Numbered from the stretch's first letter, positions 13,129 through 25,855 are shown. The stretch: 64,000 nucleotides of DNA from Cryptomeria japonica (GCF_030272615.1 NC_081405.1:157311454-157375453), one strand, 5' to 3'. The notes: a model not told the origin generated them from the letters alone. Made by a program: numbers and translations.

Positions 13129-14977
13129 GGAGAAACTAGATGTCATTACCAAGCATGATCAAAATAATACACCTATGTCTAGCAAGGCTCCATATGTGGC
13201 CTCCATCTCTTTCACGATGCCTTCATCTCCTAAAACTTCTCTGCAACAATCCATACCATCTCCTTCAAACAATGAACCTAATGGTGAAACTTCTCATGTT
13301 GACCCTCAAGGGTTATCAATAGTACAAATCCAAGCTAATCCATTCTTTTATACAAATCCTTTATACAATTCAGATATCTTAGATCCTATGCCATCATGCA
13401 CTCTAATTCCAATCATACCCACTCTAGAAGGCCCCATCCAAAATTCTTCCCCATTATGTAAAAACATGAACACCTTCCAAGAATCACATATCAAAATTAC
13501 TACCCCTTCCTTAGAAGTGGCTCCATGTCAAGAGGATAATCTGAAAAATGAAGAAATGAGTTCTATCATAAATCAAGATCAAGACACCAAAACTCTCCAA
13601 ACCCATCCAATGGTTGAAAAACATCCTACCTCCATAGAATCCCATGATGATCCCCTTGTACCTTTCTAATTCTTCCAAGATGATCCCTTTCCATCTCAAG
13701 AGAAAATCATCCTTCCAAATCCCATTCCTAATCCACTTCCTAAGCAAGATCATGATTCCTCTTCCACCTTTTCAAATGGTCCTATTCAAAATGAAGTGTC
13801 AAACACCCTTCCTACTCTATCCAATGGTCCTCTTCCATGTCAAGATCAAATTATCCCTTTATTCCCTTGTCATAATTCTCCATGTTTGCCTCCAGAGTCC
13901 ATCATGCCCATAAAGCCCTCTCATGATCCTATCATTCCCTACATTCCACCTCCACCTCAAAATGGACTTGCCTCTAGCATCAAAAGTAAGAAGAAACTCT
14001 TTGATAAAAATATCTTCCAAAGCATTCATTATCAAAGAAAAGGGTTTGACATTCAGGAACGGGGTATACTAGAACCCCCTGATATAAAAGAAAATCTTGA
14101 TTATAATGGCTACATTGTTCACTCTCAAGATGTTGGTATCCCTCATAAATCCCATATTTCTCCAGTTAAATCCAAATACACACCTTCCCCTTCACCCCTT
14201 CCATCTATTTTAGGTCCCTATAACCCTCCATCCCTTATGTGGGATCAACAAAGGCACACATCTTCGAGCACCTTCCATCCATCCAAAATACCTCCATATC
14301 ATTCCTATCCATCCACACATTCTTTTCCTTCTCCAAGTAATTTGGATTTCAAGCATAAAATTCATGAGTCAAACAATCCACATGAATCAAAGGATCAACA
14401 TGCTCCATCTAATCGACATGTAAAAGCAAAGCAAAATGTTATCCAAAAAGAAAAAGAGATATACAAAAGGCCACAAAGGCCCATTGAGCAAAAGAAAGAA
14501 ATTTCAAAAACCATATGGGTTCCTAAGGTGCTTGTAGAAGCAATGCATTCCAAGGGACTACAAAAGAAATAAATGTCCAAAAGGCCACAAAGGCCCACAA
14601 AGAAAGAAGAAAAGTCAAAATTTGTATGGCTTCCTAAGTCTTACATTGAGGCAATGCATTCTAAAGAATCACAAAAAAATAAAAAATCAAGATCCATGTG
14701 GATTCCCAAGTCGCTCGTTCAAGACTTGTACACTAAAGAAAAATCAAAATTGGCATTCAAGTTTGCTACCCCAACTTCTCCCACATCCACTATCCTAAAA
14801 CCTATTTCACCTCCTTCATCCATTTTGGCTCCTTGTGTCCTAAAATCCACATCAACCTTTCCTTCAAAATCACAAACTCTGAAATCCACTAATCCTCCAC
14901 CTATCCACCACCCCTCAAGGTGTGTGCCAATGTTGATCTTGCCAGCATTTCCATCTAGGCATGCCCAATTATTGTAA
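13082..14977 (+). pseudogene. Pro/Ser-rich ORF with tandem 37-residue repeats
   Basis: One + frame runs from 13082 to 14977 with stops only near 13669 and 14572, and it overlaps the gag-like ORF end. Most of it is Pro, Ser, His and Asn rich without a recognisable fold. From about 14468 a unit of roughly 37 residues repeats three times: KRPQRPIEQKKEISKTIWVP...AMHSKGLQKK, then a copy starting KRPQRPTKKEEKSKFVWLPK, then a diverged copy starting RSMWIPKSL. The stop at 14570-14572 falls between the first and second units. It occupies the place where protease and pol would be. The function is unknown; it may be degenerate Gag-linked sequence. Confidence 0.45.
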
Positions 14978-14984
14978 GTAATAT

Positions 14985-15240
14985 CCTTTCATTGGCTAGT
15001 GAGTGAATATTGTGGGTCACAAATCCCACCGAGGTTTTTCCCACACCGAGTTTCCTCGCCAAAAATCTTGTGTTATGGTGTGCTTTCTATGTTGTCTTTA
15101 TTATTCATATTTACTGCATTAAATCTTGTTTACCGGTACATTGTTTTGGAATGCAAAATATTTAATAAGGTCAGAAATTCTGTTAATCGGTTAGATATTG
15201 ATTCACCCCCCCTCTCAGTATCTTTGGGACTATCATCAAT
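14985..15240 (+). mobile_element. Truncated copia LTR 3' end inside the gypsy-like element
   Basis: Contains GGTTTTTCCCACACCGAG, AAAATCTTGTGTTATGG and TTGATTCACCCCCCCTCTCAG. These are the landmarks in the last part of the copia-like LTRs elsewhere in this window. The surrounding gypsy sequence AATGTTGATCTTGC(C/T)AGCA (about 48 bp in all) is present on both sides, at 14929-14977 and 15247-15296. Only the right part of an LTR remains. Confidence 0.5.
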
Positions 15241-17464
15241 CCTAACAAATGTTGATCTTGCTAGCATTTCCATCCAGTCATGCATAATTATTCCAACATC
15301 CCATCCATTATCCAACACCTATGTTCTATCCTTCCATCCCTCTTATCCCATCCTTTGCATAAATCCTTATAACCTTTTCGTCTTATCATCCACTTCATCT
15401 CCCTTAACCATCACCCTATCGACATCTTTGAGCATACCTTCAATAGCCATGGATCGTTATAGAACATCTTTTAGGGGTATTATCTAGAGAACAACTTGAT
15501 TCCAGAGTCATATCTCCTATCAATTATCCATCATCTTCCAAAACTTCAAAAAAAGTCAAAAAAAAAAAGAGAAAGAAAAAAATTGAAAAATCAGAAAAAG
15601 TAAAGAGAAAAAAATTCATCCATTGGTGAAAACTTGGTAAATAGGCACCTTGGGCAAGTACCATAATGAAAACCTGGCAAACAGGCGTCATGTGTAATCC
15701 ATTATTTTCTTACACTATTCACTGGGGGCAAGTTCCATTCGTGTACATCCATCTATTATCCCTCATCCTCCATTATCCCTCATTCACTCTATATTCATAC
15801 ATATCCCTATTTCCACCTTTGATCTTGACCAGGTTAAGGACCTTTGCAGGCTTTGTGTGTCGTATTTATCGTACTTGATCCACACCCTTCAACTCCTATC
15901 CTTCATTATCACCCTTGATCTTGTGTATCCTATCTACCTCCTAGCCAAATCTATCCCTTGATCTTGATCCAAACTAAGGACATAAAATGTAACAAACCTC
16001 TTGACATGGTCATTTCTTTGGACCATATGACATTAGTTACACCATACCCTTGCTTTATATTTCTATATCTGGTCCTTGAGCTTGGATTAACAAGCTACCC
16101 TATTGTGAGATAGTCCTTGACAATCACATAAGCTTTCTCCATCATTTGCTTATTCATTCATGTCATGTTCATTCATTCATCCGCTCAAAATCCCTTTTGC
16201 TTTGCTAGACACTAGGGGCAAATATTGAAAAAATCATTAAAACCCATAAAATCTCTTGAAAAAATCATAAAAAAACCTAAAATGTCCTTAAAAAAATCAT
16301 TAAAAAACCTAAAATGTCTTGAAAAAATCATAAAAAACCTAATTGTCTTGAAAAAATCATATAAAAAACCTAAATTGTCTTGAAAAAATCATAAAAAAAC
16401 CTAAAATGTCTAGAAAAAATCATAAATAAACCTAAAATGTCTTGAAAAAATCATAAAATCTCCTTAAAAAAAACCCTAAAAATCAAAACATTCATAAAAA
16501 CCCTAAAAATCATAAAAATCCAAAAACATGTAATAAACATTGCGATGACACAAACACTTCAAACAAGCATGCAGCTTTGGAACTTCAACGAATTTAGGAC
16601 ATGACGAAATTATGATTGAGCAAACAGAACAACATCTGATCAACTTATACACCCGAACCCATCAATTGTGAACAAAAAAAATCATTCGACATGAAACATA
16701 TTGTTTGCTTATTTTCTCTTGATTGTTTCTAATTTTCCTTTTTGGTGACATGTCTTTTAGCTTTTCCAGGATGTCTCTGACTAGAAAGGTGAGGATGGGG
16801 CATGTTCACTTGTTTGCTTCTTGCGGGATGTTCCTTAGGAATATGATGACACGTCCTAGGAGATGATCGCTTAAGATCATCGAGGACATATTGGTCTAAT
16901 ACACACTAAGGCAGTCATTTATTGTCTAATATGTTTTCCTTCTCGCAATTGGAGTGACTGATTCATTTGGGTTTAATTCATATCCAGATGGTTTTTTTGC
17001 CTTTTGCTATAATAAGCTCAATGATGATACAAGCATTTAAAAAGCACAAGAATTCTCATCACCTTTCATATCCTCTTTCTCATCACTCATTCTTTTTTTT
17101 CCATCACTTTTATCTTCTCATCCTCCTCTTCATCTATCTTTTTCATTATTTCTTTCATCATCTTCTTCATTCTTCTTATTGCAGCAAGATCAACTAAACA
17201 CTTTATCAAATTGATGCATGTCTTTTAATCTTTAATCTCTTTATCAACAACCTTGCTTCTTGCAATCTCAATGCCCTGGGTCAATCAATCAATCATTGGA
17301 TCACCTTATCTTGCGCTAGCATAAATCCTTATTAGCTTAATCAGCTCAATCAACTTAATCAACTTATTAATTCGTCTATATTGTTCATTTCTTAACTAGG
17401 ACATCTTTGGGGCATATATCAGTTGATCATTTTCTTTGAAACAACGCGACAGGCTGCATTGTCT
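15241..17464 (+). other. 3' non-coding part of the gypsy-like element
   Basis: Short ORFs here lack family features. Two copies of a GTGAAAACCTGG(C/T)AAA(C/T)AGGCG-like phrase lie near 15627 and 15666, each followed by a CATTCACTGGGGGCAAG-type or GGGCAAGT stretch. A purine-rich low-complexity block is at 15545-15612. Confidence 0.5.
16222..16520. repeat. Tandem repeat, about nine units of about 33 bp
   Basis: The unit reads approximately CTTGAAAAAATCATAAAAA followed by ACCTAAAATGT, with small indels. Confidence 0.85.
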
Positions 17465-17479
17465 CAAAGGGGGGCAAAA
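17465..17479 (+). promoter_or_regulatory. Polypurine tract of the gypsy-like element
   Basis: CAAAGGGGGGCAAAA directly abuts the 3' LTR. Confidence 0.85.
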
Positions 17480-18288
17480 TGTAGACACATAAAAATTTCC
17501 ATTAATTTGTCCTCATTTAATTTCAAATTTCTTCAAACATCGGGCGAGTCCTTATTATTACATTATTATTTCTCCATTATTCATTATTCATAATCTCCAT
17601 CTTTCATTATACTATTATTGATATATCATCATTCATCCATTAAAATTATTAAACAAAACATTTATCATATTCATTTATATGCCTTCATGCATTCACCTTA
17701 TATACATTTCTCCATTTATTTAATAAAACCCTTTAATATCTCCTCCTACCACTTACCATTTCCCATTTACCACTCATCTTTCCTATACCACTCATCTTTC
17801 CTATACCACTCATCTTGCATTATCCCATATTCATCCCACAATATGAACTTGCCCGAAGAAAGTCTATTTAAACAAGGCCCCCTCTCTTATTTGAGCATCT
17901 CATCTTTATGCGTCGAACTTATGTCAATTTGCATTCTTCACCATCTTTGCATTTTGAGCACTCATCCACAACTTTTGCATTCAAAATTCATTGCTTGCAT
18001 TTTTTGAGATCTTTCATGCATTCTTGCATTTTGTTTTCTTGATCAATCACACATCTTTATTTTAAAATTATCTCCATTCACCATAGCCTCTTGTGCACAA
18101 TGCTCTGAGAGAAAAATCTTAAAAATACAAGACCTTGGTTGATAGGAGAGCAATGGAGGCAAACTCATGCTAATGCATGTGTGTTTCTTTATTTATTTTG
18201 GCTTTGCATGTGTGTTTCTCTTGCAGGTACTTCATTGTTGGATGTTGGAAGATTGAATCTCGTATTCAATCGATTTCCTCCATCTACA
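17480..18288 (+). repeat. 3' LTR of the gypsy-like element
   Basis: 809 bp, TGTAGACAC...CATCTACA. It preserves the uninterrupted site GTGTGTTTCTCTTGCAGG, into which the copia-like element is inserted in the 5' LTR. It contains an extra TTTCCTATACCACTCATC copy near 17795 relative to the 5' LTR. Confidence 0.9.
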
Positions 18289-18470
18289 CATCCTAATCAA
18301 CTACATACATCGCCCGCCTTAACACATTTTCAACTCATCCACATGTCCCAATTTACTTTACATACATGCACATAAGTATTTTTTAACATACATACAAATT
18401 AACTTCATACATCCTAATTTGATATAATTGAAAATTTCATATTTAACTAAAAAATATATGGTCCACACAA

Positions 18471-18582
<112 letters not shown>

Positions 18583-18680
18583 AAATATTTATCCAAGTTT
18601 CAAAAAAAGTTAAGTTCTAATTTATCAAGTATTAATTCAATTCATGGGTTGAACCACATGTCTTTGGAGTACTAAATAGT

Positions 18681-21600
18681 TCATACCACATCAAGTGGTT
18701 CAGAACGCTCTTCAATAACACTTAATATTTTGTCATGATCTTCACTATCTAGTCTCCACTTTTGAGACCGCCCGCGATGTGGAACTGTTTGAAGAATTAG
18801 GCCAACAACAATGACCAAGTGGCTATACTGATATATCTTGTTGTCAATTTGGTATTCATCGAAATGAATCCCATGTTGAACAATTTTAACTTGTTTGAAA
18901 TATGTCCCTTGCACCAACTAAGCTTGCATGTACGTGTATATAAGAAACGTGAGAAATTAAAAATTTGCACGTAAGCGATCTATGTACATATGAATCAGTT
19001 CAAACCTGTGGGAAATGACATTCCATCGCTCATTTCAAATTTTGTTAACTTCTTTCTCTCTTCTGTGCAATGCAATAAATAATAACTAACACCTTCTATA
19101 TTTCCATCTTCTGCTATGACTGCAAAAATATTTCCTGCAATTTGAAACAAGTTAAATAAATTTTAAACATCATTTAAGGAAATATTTACATGTACGCAAC
19201 ATTTTTTAAGGATATGTGTGTATGTGTGTGTGTACGTCATATACCTTTTTTAATCAATCCTGAAATATGATCATAATCACCAGAAATCAAAGGAATGTCT
19301 TCAAATATTTCGTCCTCATTTGAATCCTCGTATGTGTCAGAAACATCTAGTGGTACCAATTTCCATTCACTAACATATCCAAGCTCTTGGTTCTTGCAAT
19401 CAACATAGTTTTCCAAAATGCAATCAGAACAAAAACACGAATAATACCTAGTGTATAATGTCCATGGGCAATTATCTATACTCGTGACACAATGCAAAGA
19501 TCTTGTCCTCTCCACGCTCTTGCATCCATGCATTGATCTTCTATCCACATCTGCAAAATGTACATGTGTGTACACAAACATACATGTAGGTAGATCAAGT
19601 TGTTAAATCAAGAAACATTTGAACTAGGAACATTTTTTAAAAATTTAAATAAATTTAAATAAAACACTAAAAGAGAACACGTATCGGTTATCTCCCAAAA
19701 CACTCTATATGGAATGGGTTTGTATGTTCTCGATGATGATTCACCGAGATAATTAGGTTGCTCAAATTATTTCTTACACCATTCAACAACATCATGTGCA
19801 TCGTCTATACGATCTCATGTGTAATTTATTTGATGCTTTCTTAGAGCACGTTTGATACAAGCTCCTGCACCATCATGTTCACCCTTTCCATGACCACTCT
19901 AAAAAAAACTCCAAACATGTGGTATTTTGTCATATCGATGATATCTACATAGTGCATAAAATGGCCTCAAAGATTTGAATTGTGTCGCACATCCATCAGA
20001 CCAAACAAAATGTTTGACTATTGTTATGCCTCTCTCTTTCAAATATTTAAAAAACTTCTTAAAGTAATGTTGTACAAAAAGTGTGTCATGCTCCTTATCA
20101 TCACTGATATAGAAGTGGTACTCTTTCTTAATGACACAATTTTTAAATGTACTATCAACACCATCCAAATCCATCTGTGCATGTCAATAACACACATGCA
20201 CCAAAATAGTGATTTGCTTTGAAAAGTAATACTCTGATTGAAACTCTTTTTCATGTGCAAAAGAGTAATTTTCTGTGAAGTCCATTATGGATAGAATAGT
20301 TCCAAGTAGGAAAGTGTCTCTTAATATTTTAAATTGTTCTTCTTGCCACTTGGCAAAAAAACCATGGCATATGTCTTGTTTTATCAACTTACAAAAAATT
20401 TCCATAAATGTTCCAATAGGCATTTCCTCTTCTCATAATCTAAGCTTGTAGATTCCTTTCCAAATTCTGTTTCAAATTTTTTGTACTTGTAACTCTTGCA
20501 ATTTACCATCTTTTTCACGTCAGTATCTTCATCTCTCAAAGGCAATTTAGCCAAATCCCCACATGTTCCACAAATTCCTTTTATGCAATTTATTTGACCG
20601 GTTGCATTATCATCTGATTTATCACATAAGATGGATGCTATGAATTGACTTGTTCGTTTAGGAGGATCATTTTCATAACCATCACTATCTTCTTTAATAT
20701 TTTGAAACACCTGATAGTACAGATCAAATTCGATGTGATAACGATAATAACAAGTTTTGAAAACTTTGTTTACCTTCACATAATATGGTCTTAACAGTTC
20801 AAACATGGTTTGTCCAATCTTTATATGAGGGTTTGTTTTAGTAAACAACACATACAATTCATGTTTTGTTGTGTCTATCCAATGTTTTACATGGAGATCA
20901 TAACGATCAGGACCAATCCTTTGCTTGATAACATTATTATCGTTTGATGAAGGACGAGTATTATCATTCCAAAAACTTGTCAAAAAGTTCCTAACAACAT
21001 CTTCAATTCTATCAGAATGAGGAGCTCTACACATAATTGCCCAATTCCCTTCTGAGGCAGTATCATCCAAACTCTTTCTCCTTTTAACATATTTTGATAT
21101 TGTCCTTCTACTAAAACCAAACTCAAATGATAGTGAAGAGATTTGTCTTTTTTGAGGCAATCTTTCATTTACTAAAGATGTCAACATCACTCTTCTTGAA
21201 ATGGTCTTATCTACTGTTCGAGATTTTTTACCAATGTTCACCAAACCTTTCTTAACATTATCAACAATATATTTTTGTAGCCGAGAAGTTTTCCTCTTTT
21301 GACTTGTTGTATCTATACCCAACAATTTCAGTGGATCTATTAAGTCTTTACAAGTAAGTACAATTGATAACAATTGAGCTTTTTCTAGTGTAGTATCAAG
21401 ATTGTTGAAATGAGACATTATTTCTTTTGCGCTTTTATTCATTGACCTCCTTTTAGTATGTCTAGGTTCTTCACTAAGATGTTTCAACTCATCCACATCC
21501 ATTTCAAGTAAATGATCTAGTTTTTTATAAGAAATATTTCTCTTCACCTGTTTAGCTAGATCCACAATATGCTCATCCATACTAGTGGTAGGAGGTAAGG

Positions 21601-21733
21601 AGCCTGACCCCTCTCCTTCAACCTCCATTGGTTCAACTTGGACAAGCTCCTCCCTATTTTCATCAACTATATTATGTTCTTCAACAGGTTCGTTTGCCTC
21701 GACTCCCACTTCAAAACTCCCTTCTTCTCGAGC
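18681..21733 (-). pseudogene. Spliced transposase-like gene of unnamed SDGC..QFK family, decayed
   Basis: Exons on the minus strand as I read them: 21733-19685, 19550-19245, 19134-19006 and 18917-18681. Introns have TTTTGCAG and AAATTGCAG acceptors and AAAG/GTATATG and ACAG/GTTTG donors. The first exon carries an HTH-like stretch (EFGFSRRTISKYVKRRKS), a CGTCGDLAKLPL cysteine motif, then VWSDGCATQFKSLRPFYAL and SGHGKGEHDGAGACIKRA. The latter two motifs look like the acidic core of a DDE-type nuclease (inference). Damage: a frameshift near 20400 at a T run; TAG and two C-to-T-type stops near 19770-19900; and a donor at 19684 reading ATACGT where GTACGT is expected. The last junction does not keep frame as I read it. 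I know similar proteins from plants and invertebrates but cannot name the family. Confidence 0.6.
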
Positions 21734-21955
21734 CTATTCTACACATAATTTAAGATGACAGAGAATATTTTTAATGCAACGAAATTCTAAGTTTAATTTG
21801 AAACCAAATTTTCAAGACATTTAGTAAGACATTTAAAAATTAAGTCATAACAGGTGGACTATAATGTCATGTATTTAAGACCTATTATTGCATAATAGAC
21901 CTCCTAATATCACATGTAATACCTGTCCTAATATGATCTGCATAATATACCTATC

Positions 21956-22694
21956 TTAAGGGGACTCTTGAGTATAATGTGAAATGTTTTTGCATACGTG
22001 AAGTCATATAAATAGAACCTATTATGACATAATAGGTTCTAAATTTATGTCACATTTAAGACCTATAATCAATGTAATAAGTCCTAATATCACATAATAG
22101 GCCTTATTATTAATTAATATGACCACGTATGCAAAAACATTTCACATTAATATACTTGACTCCCCTTAAGACAGATATATTATGTGATATTAGAGGACCT
22201 ATCACATGAAATTAAGTACATGTCTTAAATATGATGTAAGTTAGAACCTAAATTATGACATAATAGGTCTTATTAATTTTATGACTTAATACAAGACCAC
22301 ATATGCAAAAACATTTCACCTTATACTTGACTCCCCTTAAGACCTAGATATTATGCAAATATTAGGACCTATTATGTATGTGATATTAGGACCTAAATTA
22401 TGCAATAATAGGTCATTAATTTATCACATGTACATAATAGGCCCTAATATATCATAAATATAGACCTCTTAAGACCCAGACTCAAGTATATAATGTGAAA
22501 TGTTTAAATTGCATACGTGATCATGTTATTAAGTCACAATAAGACCTATTAAGTCATAATAGGTTTTATTATGTCATATTTAAGATAGGTATTAACGCAG
22601 ATAATAGGTCTTAATATCACATAATAGGTCCTAGTAGATCACATAATATAGGTTTTAAGGGGACTCAAGTATAATGTGAAATATTTTTTCATAC
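21956..22694. repeat. Five-copy 45-bp motif in switching orientation, 170-185 bp apart
   Basis: The motif CTTAAGGGGACTC...AATGTGAAATGTTTTTGCAT occurs at 21956-22000 (+), 22124-22170 (-), 22298-22341 (-), 22468-22519 (+) and 22653-22694 (+). The DNA between is built from words such as TAATAGGTCCTAATATCACA in both orientations. Start-to-start steps are about 168, 174, 170 and 185 bp. It lies in the proposed intron between 23887 and 21733. Confidence 0.85.
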
Positions 22695-22734
22695 ACTTGA
22701 AAACAAAGAAGACACAATGTTTGTTTGTTTGAAA

Positions 22735-23315
22735 GTGTTTGATTGTTTTGATCATGCAAGCACAAATCCTAGGGCTAGACGAGACAATAGTTGTTGAATC
22801 TCACTTGGGGGGTTACCTCGAACCACACAATTCAGAGCGGATACTTAGGTGCTTGACCTCACTGGCTCCCCTCCACGACACTTACTTCTCCGGGGCAACC
22901 AAGCACCAGTCCCCACGAAAACTCCTCATGGCAAACTTTGTATCTCTACTAAGAACCGTAAGAATGTGAGCCACTTCAGAGGTCCGACCTCCTGCACCAA
23001 CAACTAGAAGGTTTTTGGCTTCTAACACAAAAGGTGTTTAGTAAGGGCATCTGTTCGGGTGGCTATAATCAGCAGTGTGTTACGCTCCAATAAATGGAAG
23101 GCCTCCCAGCCTATAGAGGTTGCACTCTATAGGGTTTATGGGGAGTCATAACATCGTTATAGCAACATGTAACACCCGTTGCTTGCAACTTTCATCACAA
23201 ACACATTTATTTATAGTGGCTTGGAAGAGCTTGGCTTTAGCTTGTTACCACTTTGGGTCGTTCCCTCTCACTGAGCCTTAAGGGCTACTCAGGAGGCAGG
23301 CCCCTTTCTAAGGAT
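22735..23315. other. GC-richer island of unknown origin
   Basis: This 580-bp block is visibly richer in G and C than the AT-rich DNA on either side and lacks the surrounding repeat words. It has no long ORF and no terminal repeats that I can see. It could be a fragment of an LTR or another element, or an organellar insertion; I do not recognise it. From 23330 to 23885 the sequence is very AT-rich and without features. Confidence 0.35.
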
Positions 23316-23886
23316 AAAAAAAAAAAAGAGCCTATTGTTGAAGACACAAAAGACAAGTTTGTTAATTTAGAGCACCAATTGAAGTGTTTGCTAAACTATA
23401 AAGACACATGGTTTCAAAATCTAAATTAAATTATATATTTATGGACTATCTAAATTAAATTATAAATAATAAATAATAAATGGGAAAAAGAGGGGTCCTA
23501 AAGATCTAAATTTTAAATTAAAACCATGATCTATTATAAATGGACTTAATTATATAGGAGAAAAACGCAATTACACAACAAGCAAGTTAATGGAATTTGA
23601 AATTTGCAAATACACATATTATTTCAAATTAATTATGCTTTCTAATTAAAACGAGATTATTTTTAATCCTACTATTTCCAATTAATTTAATAAAAATAAC
23701 ATCATTTAGAATTAATTAAGATAGAATTATTATATAAATTAATTTAATTTAATTAATATTATTTAAATTAATTTTCATTAAAAATATTAGATAAAAAATA
23801 TTTAACTAATTAATACTACAATTAAACACTATTTTTGGTACGTAATACATATAAAACTAAATAGAAATAAAAATGAAAATACATAC

Positions 23887-23989
23887 TTGCATCATGATAT
23901 CTTTGTCTTCTTTGTTCTTGATATCTTTGTTCTGTTTCGGGAGAATAATTCCTTGAAGTTTTACTTTGCCTTCTCTTCTTGTTCCCCAT
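23887..23989 (-). pseudogene. Possible first exon of the SDGC..QFK gene
   Basis: ATG at 23989 opens a short basic peptide (MGNKKRRQSKTSRNYSPETE and onwards) that ends at a good donor (GCAAGTATGTATTT). Basic N-termini ending in repeated YQEQRRQRY-like heptads fit a DNA-binding protein. The joining phase to 21733 does not work with the acceptor I chose, so either an exon is missing or the link is wrong. Confidence 0.3.
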
Positions 23990-24169
23990 GCTTTTAAAAA
24001 AACCTTCAAATATCTTCAAATTATTGCCCTCAAAATAATTTTCAAATGTCTTCTTTCATCCAAAAATGTGAATTGTTTTAATCATTTATGTGTTAAATTT
24101 TTTTTAAAAATTATGTATATTTATACCACTCTACTTAAATGTACAATTTTATTTTTTTTGAGTCGGCTA

Positions 24170-24303
24170 GGGTTCGAACGAACGCCGATAGTTAGAAAAG
24201 GTTGGGTTTGTTCGAACTCAGTCGTTACGTAAATGTGCACGTCATAATTTAGCATGGGGGTTTGAGTGGACGCCCCTTCGCTGGAACCAGTGTTCATTCG
24301 AAC
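24170..24303. repeat. Short inverted repeat around GGTTCGAACGAAC
   Basis: GGTTCGAACGAAC near 24171 pairs with GTTCATTCGAACC near 24291 (12 of 13 bases). This could be a small MITE-like structure. The following 24304-25080 is AT-rich and I see nothing in it. Confidence 0.35.
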
Positions 24304-25099
24304 CCCCTTATTAGAGGTTTCTCCCAAAACAAGTCAGAGTTCTGAGGAATTTTTCCTTCGGACCTTTGGTTCAAGGCACAAATGAAATAATATTGATAAC
24401 CCAAAAATATTAGATGGTAGTATTTGGAGCAAGCTTTCCAATGAGTATAATTTTATTACATTGTGAATTTATTATGTTCTTGTTTTTTTAATTTTATGGA
24501 ATGTTGGTTTTTCACCGAACATGAACTTCTCTGTTCAACGCATTGGGAAAAATAGGAAACTAATTCAAAAAAAATTTGAAAAATATCTGAGCCCCAGGTA
24601 TTGATGTCTTCTTTCTAACAAAAAAAAAATTGAATTTCGATATATATAGAACAAGTTATGTGTTCAAACTTAAACCTATGTCTGAATTATGACTAATCAG
24701 ACTTCAAAACTTAATAAAATGAAAAATATTGAACATATCACTATCAAACCAATTGTAAGCCCTGGATATTGATGTTACAAACTAAAATTCAAAAGAACTG
24801 AGTTTTTATCATTTATAGAAAAAAATTATGCTTTTCGAGAGGCACATCACTCTTAAAAAATGTAGTTTGTTGTAAAAAACTACTTTTTGAGGGAAATGAA
24901 TTTTTTTTGAAAAAATCCTTCAAAAAAAATTGAAAAAAATATATATAGAATCTAGAGACAAAATGCTACAAATCACTAATTTACATCATCTTCAAATTTT
25001 TAATAGTTTAAAAGTTATAGTTCTCGGAAGTTGAAGATTATTTTAAAAATGTTCATCTCAGTGTCAAAAGTGGCAAAAAAGTGGGAACCATTATTGTGA

Positions 25100-25306
25100 G
25101 TTCACCCACAGTTATATGTATATACATATCTATATATATACATGTATGTATATAGATATGTATATGTATAGGTATATACATATACATATACGTGTGTGTG
25201 TGTGTGTGTGTGTGCGTGTGTACATATACATATATGTGTGTGTATACATATCTATATACATACATATATATAGATATGTATATACATATACATATGTATA
25301 TGTATA

Positions 25307-25342
<36 letters not shown>

Positions 25343-25541
25343 GTATTTATATATATATGTCATATACACACATACACATATGTGTGTGTGTGCGACATAT
25401 GTATATGTGTGTATATCACATATATATAAATATATATGTATGTATTTATATATATGTCATATACACACATACATATGACATACATACATACACATATACA
25501 TATGTATATATGTATATGTATATATATATACACACATATAC

Positions 25542-25575
<34 letters not shown>

Positions 25576-25780
25576 ACATATACATATGTATATATATGTA
25601 TATACATATACATATACACATACACATATACATAAATACATACATATGTACATGTGTATGTATGTATATACATACACATATACATGTATACATGTATACA
25701 TACACATATACATAAATACATACATGTATACATATACATACATATGTACATGTGTATGTATGTATATGTATAATACGCGC

Positions 25781-25855
<75 letters not shown>
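25100..25855. repeat. Cryptic simple sequence, mixed TA/TG/CA ending in (GT)n(GA)n
   Basis: About 750 bp made only of ATAC, ATGT and CACA words. It has several pure runs: GT near 25191-25216, CA near 25309-25338, and GT then GA at 25784-25854. Long open frames on both strands (Tyr/Ile/His/Thr only) are a consequence of composition, not genes. Confidence 0.95.

Noticed and set aside
22735..23315. Organellar DNA insertion
   Set aside because: I could not recognise any plastid or mitochondrial gene in it; kept only as an unassigned island.
24165..24185. tRNA-like GGTTCGAA motif
   Set aside because: No cloverleaf or A box at suitable distance; part of a short inverted repeat instead.
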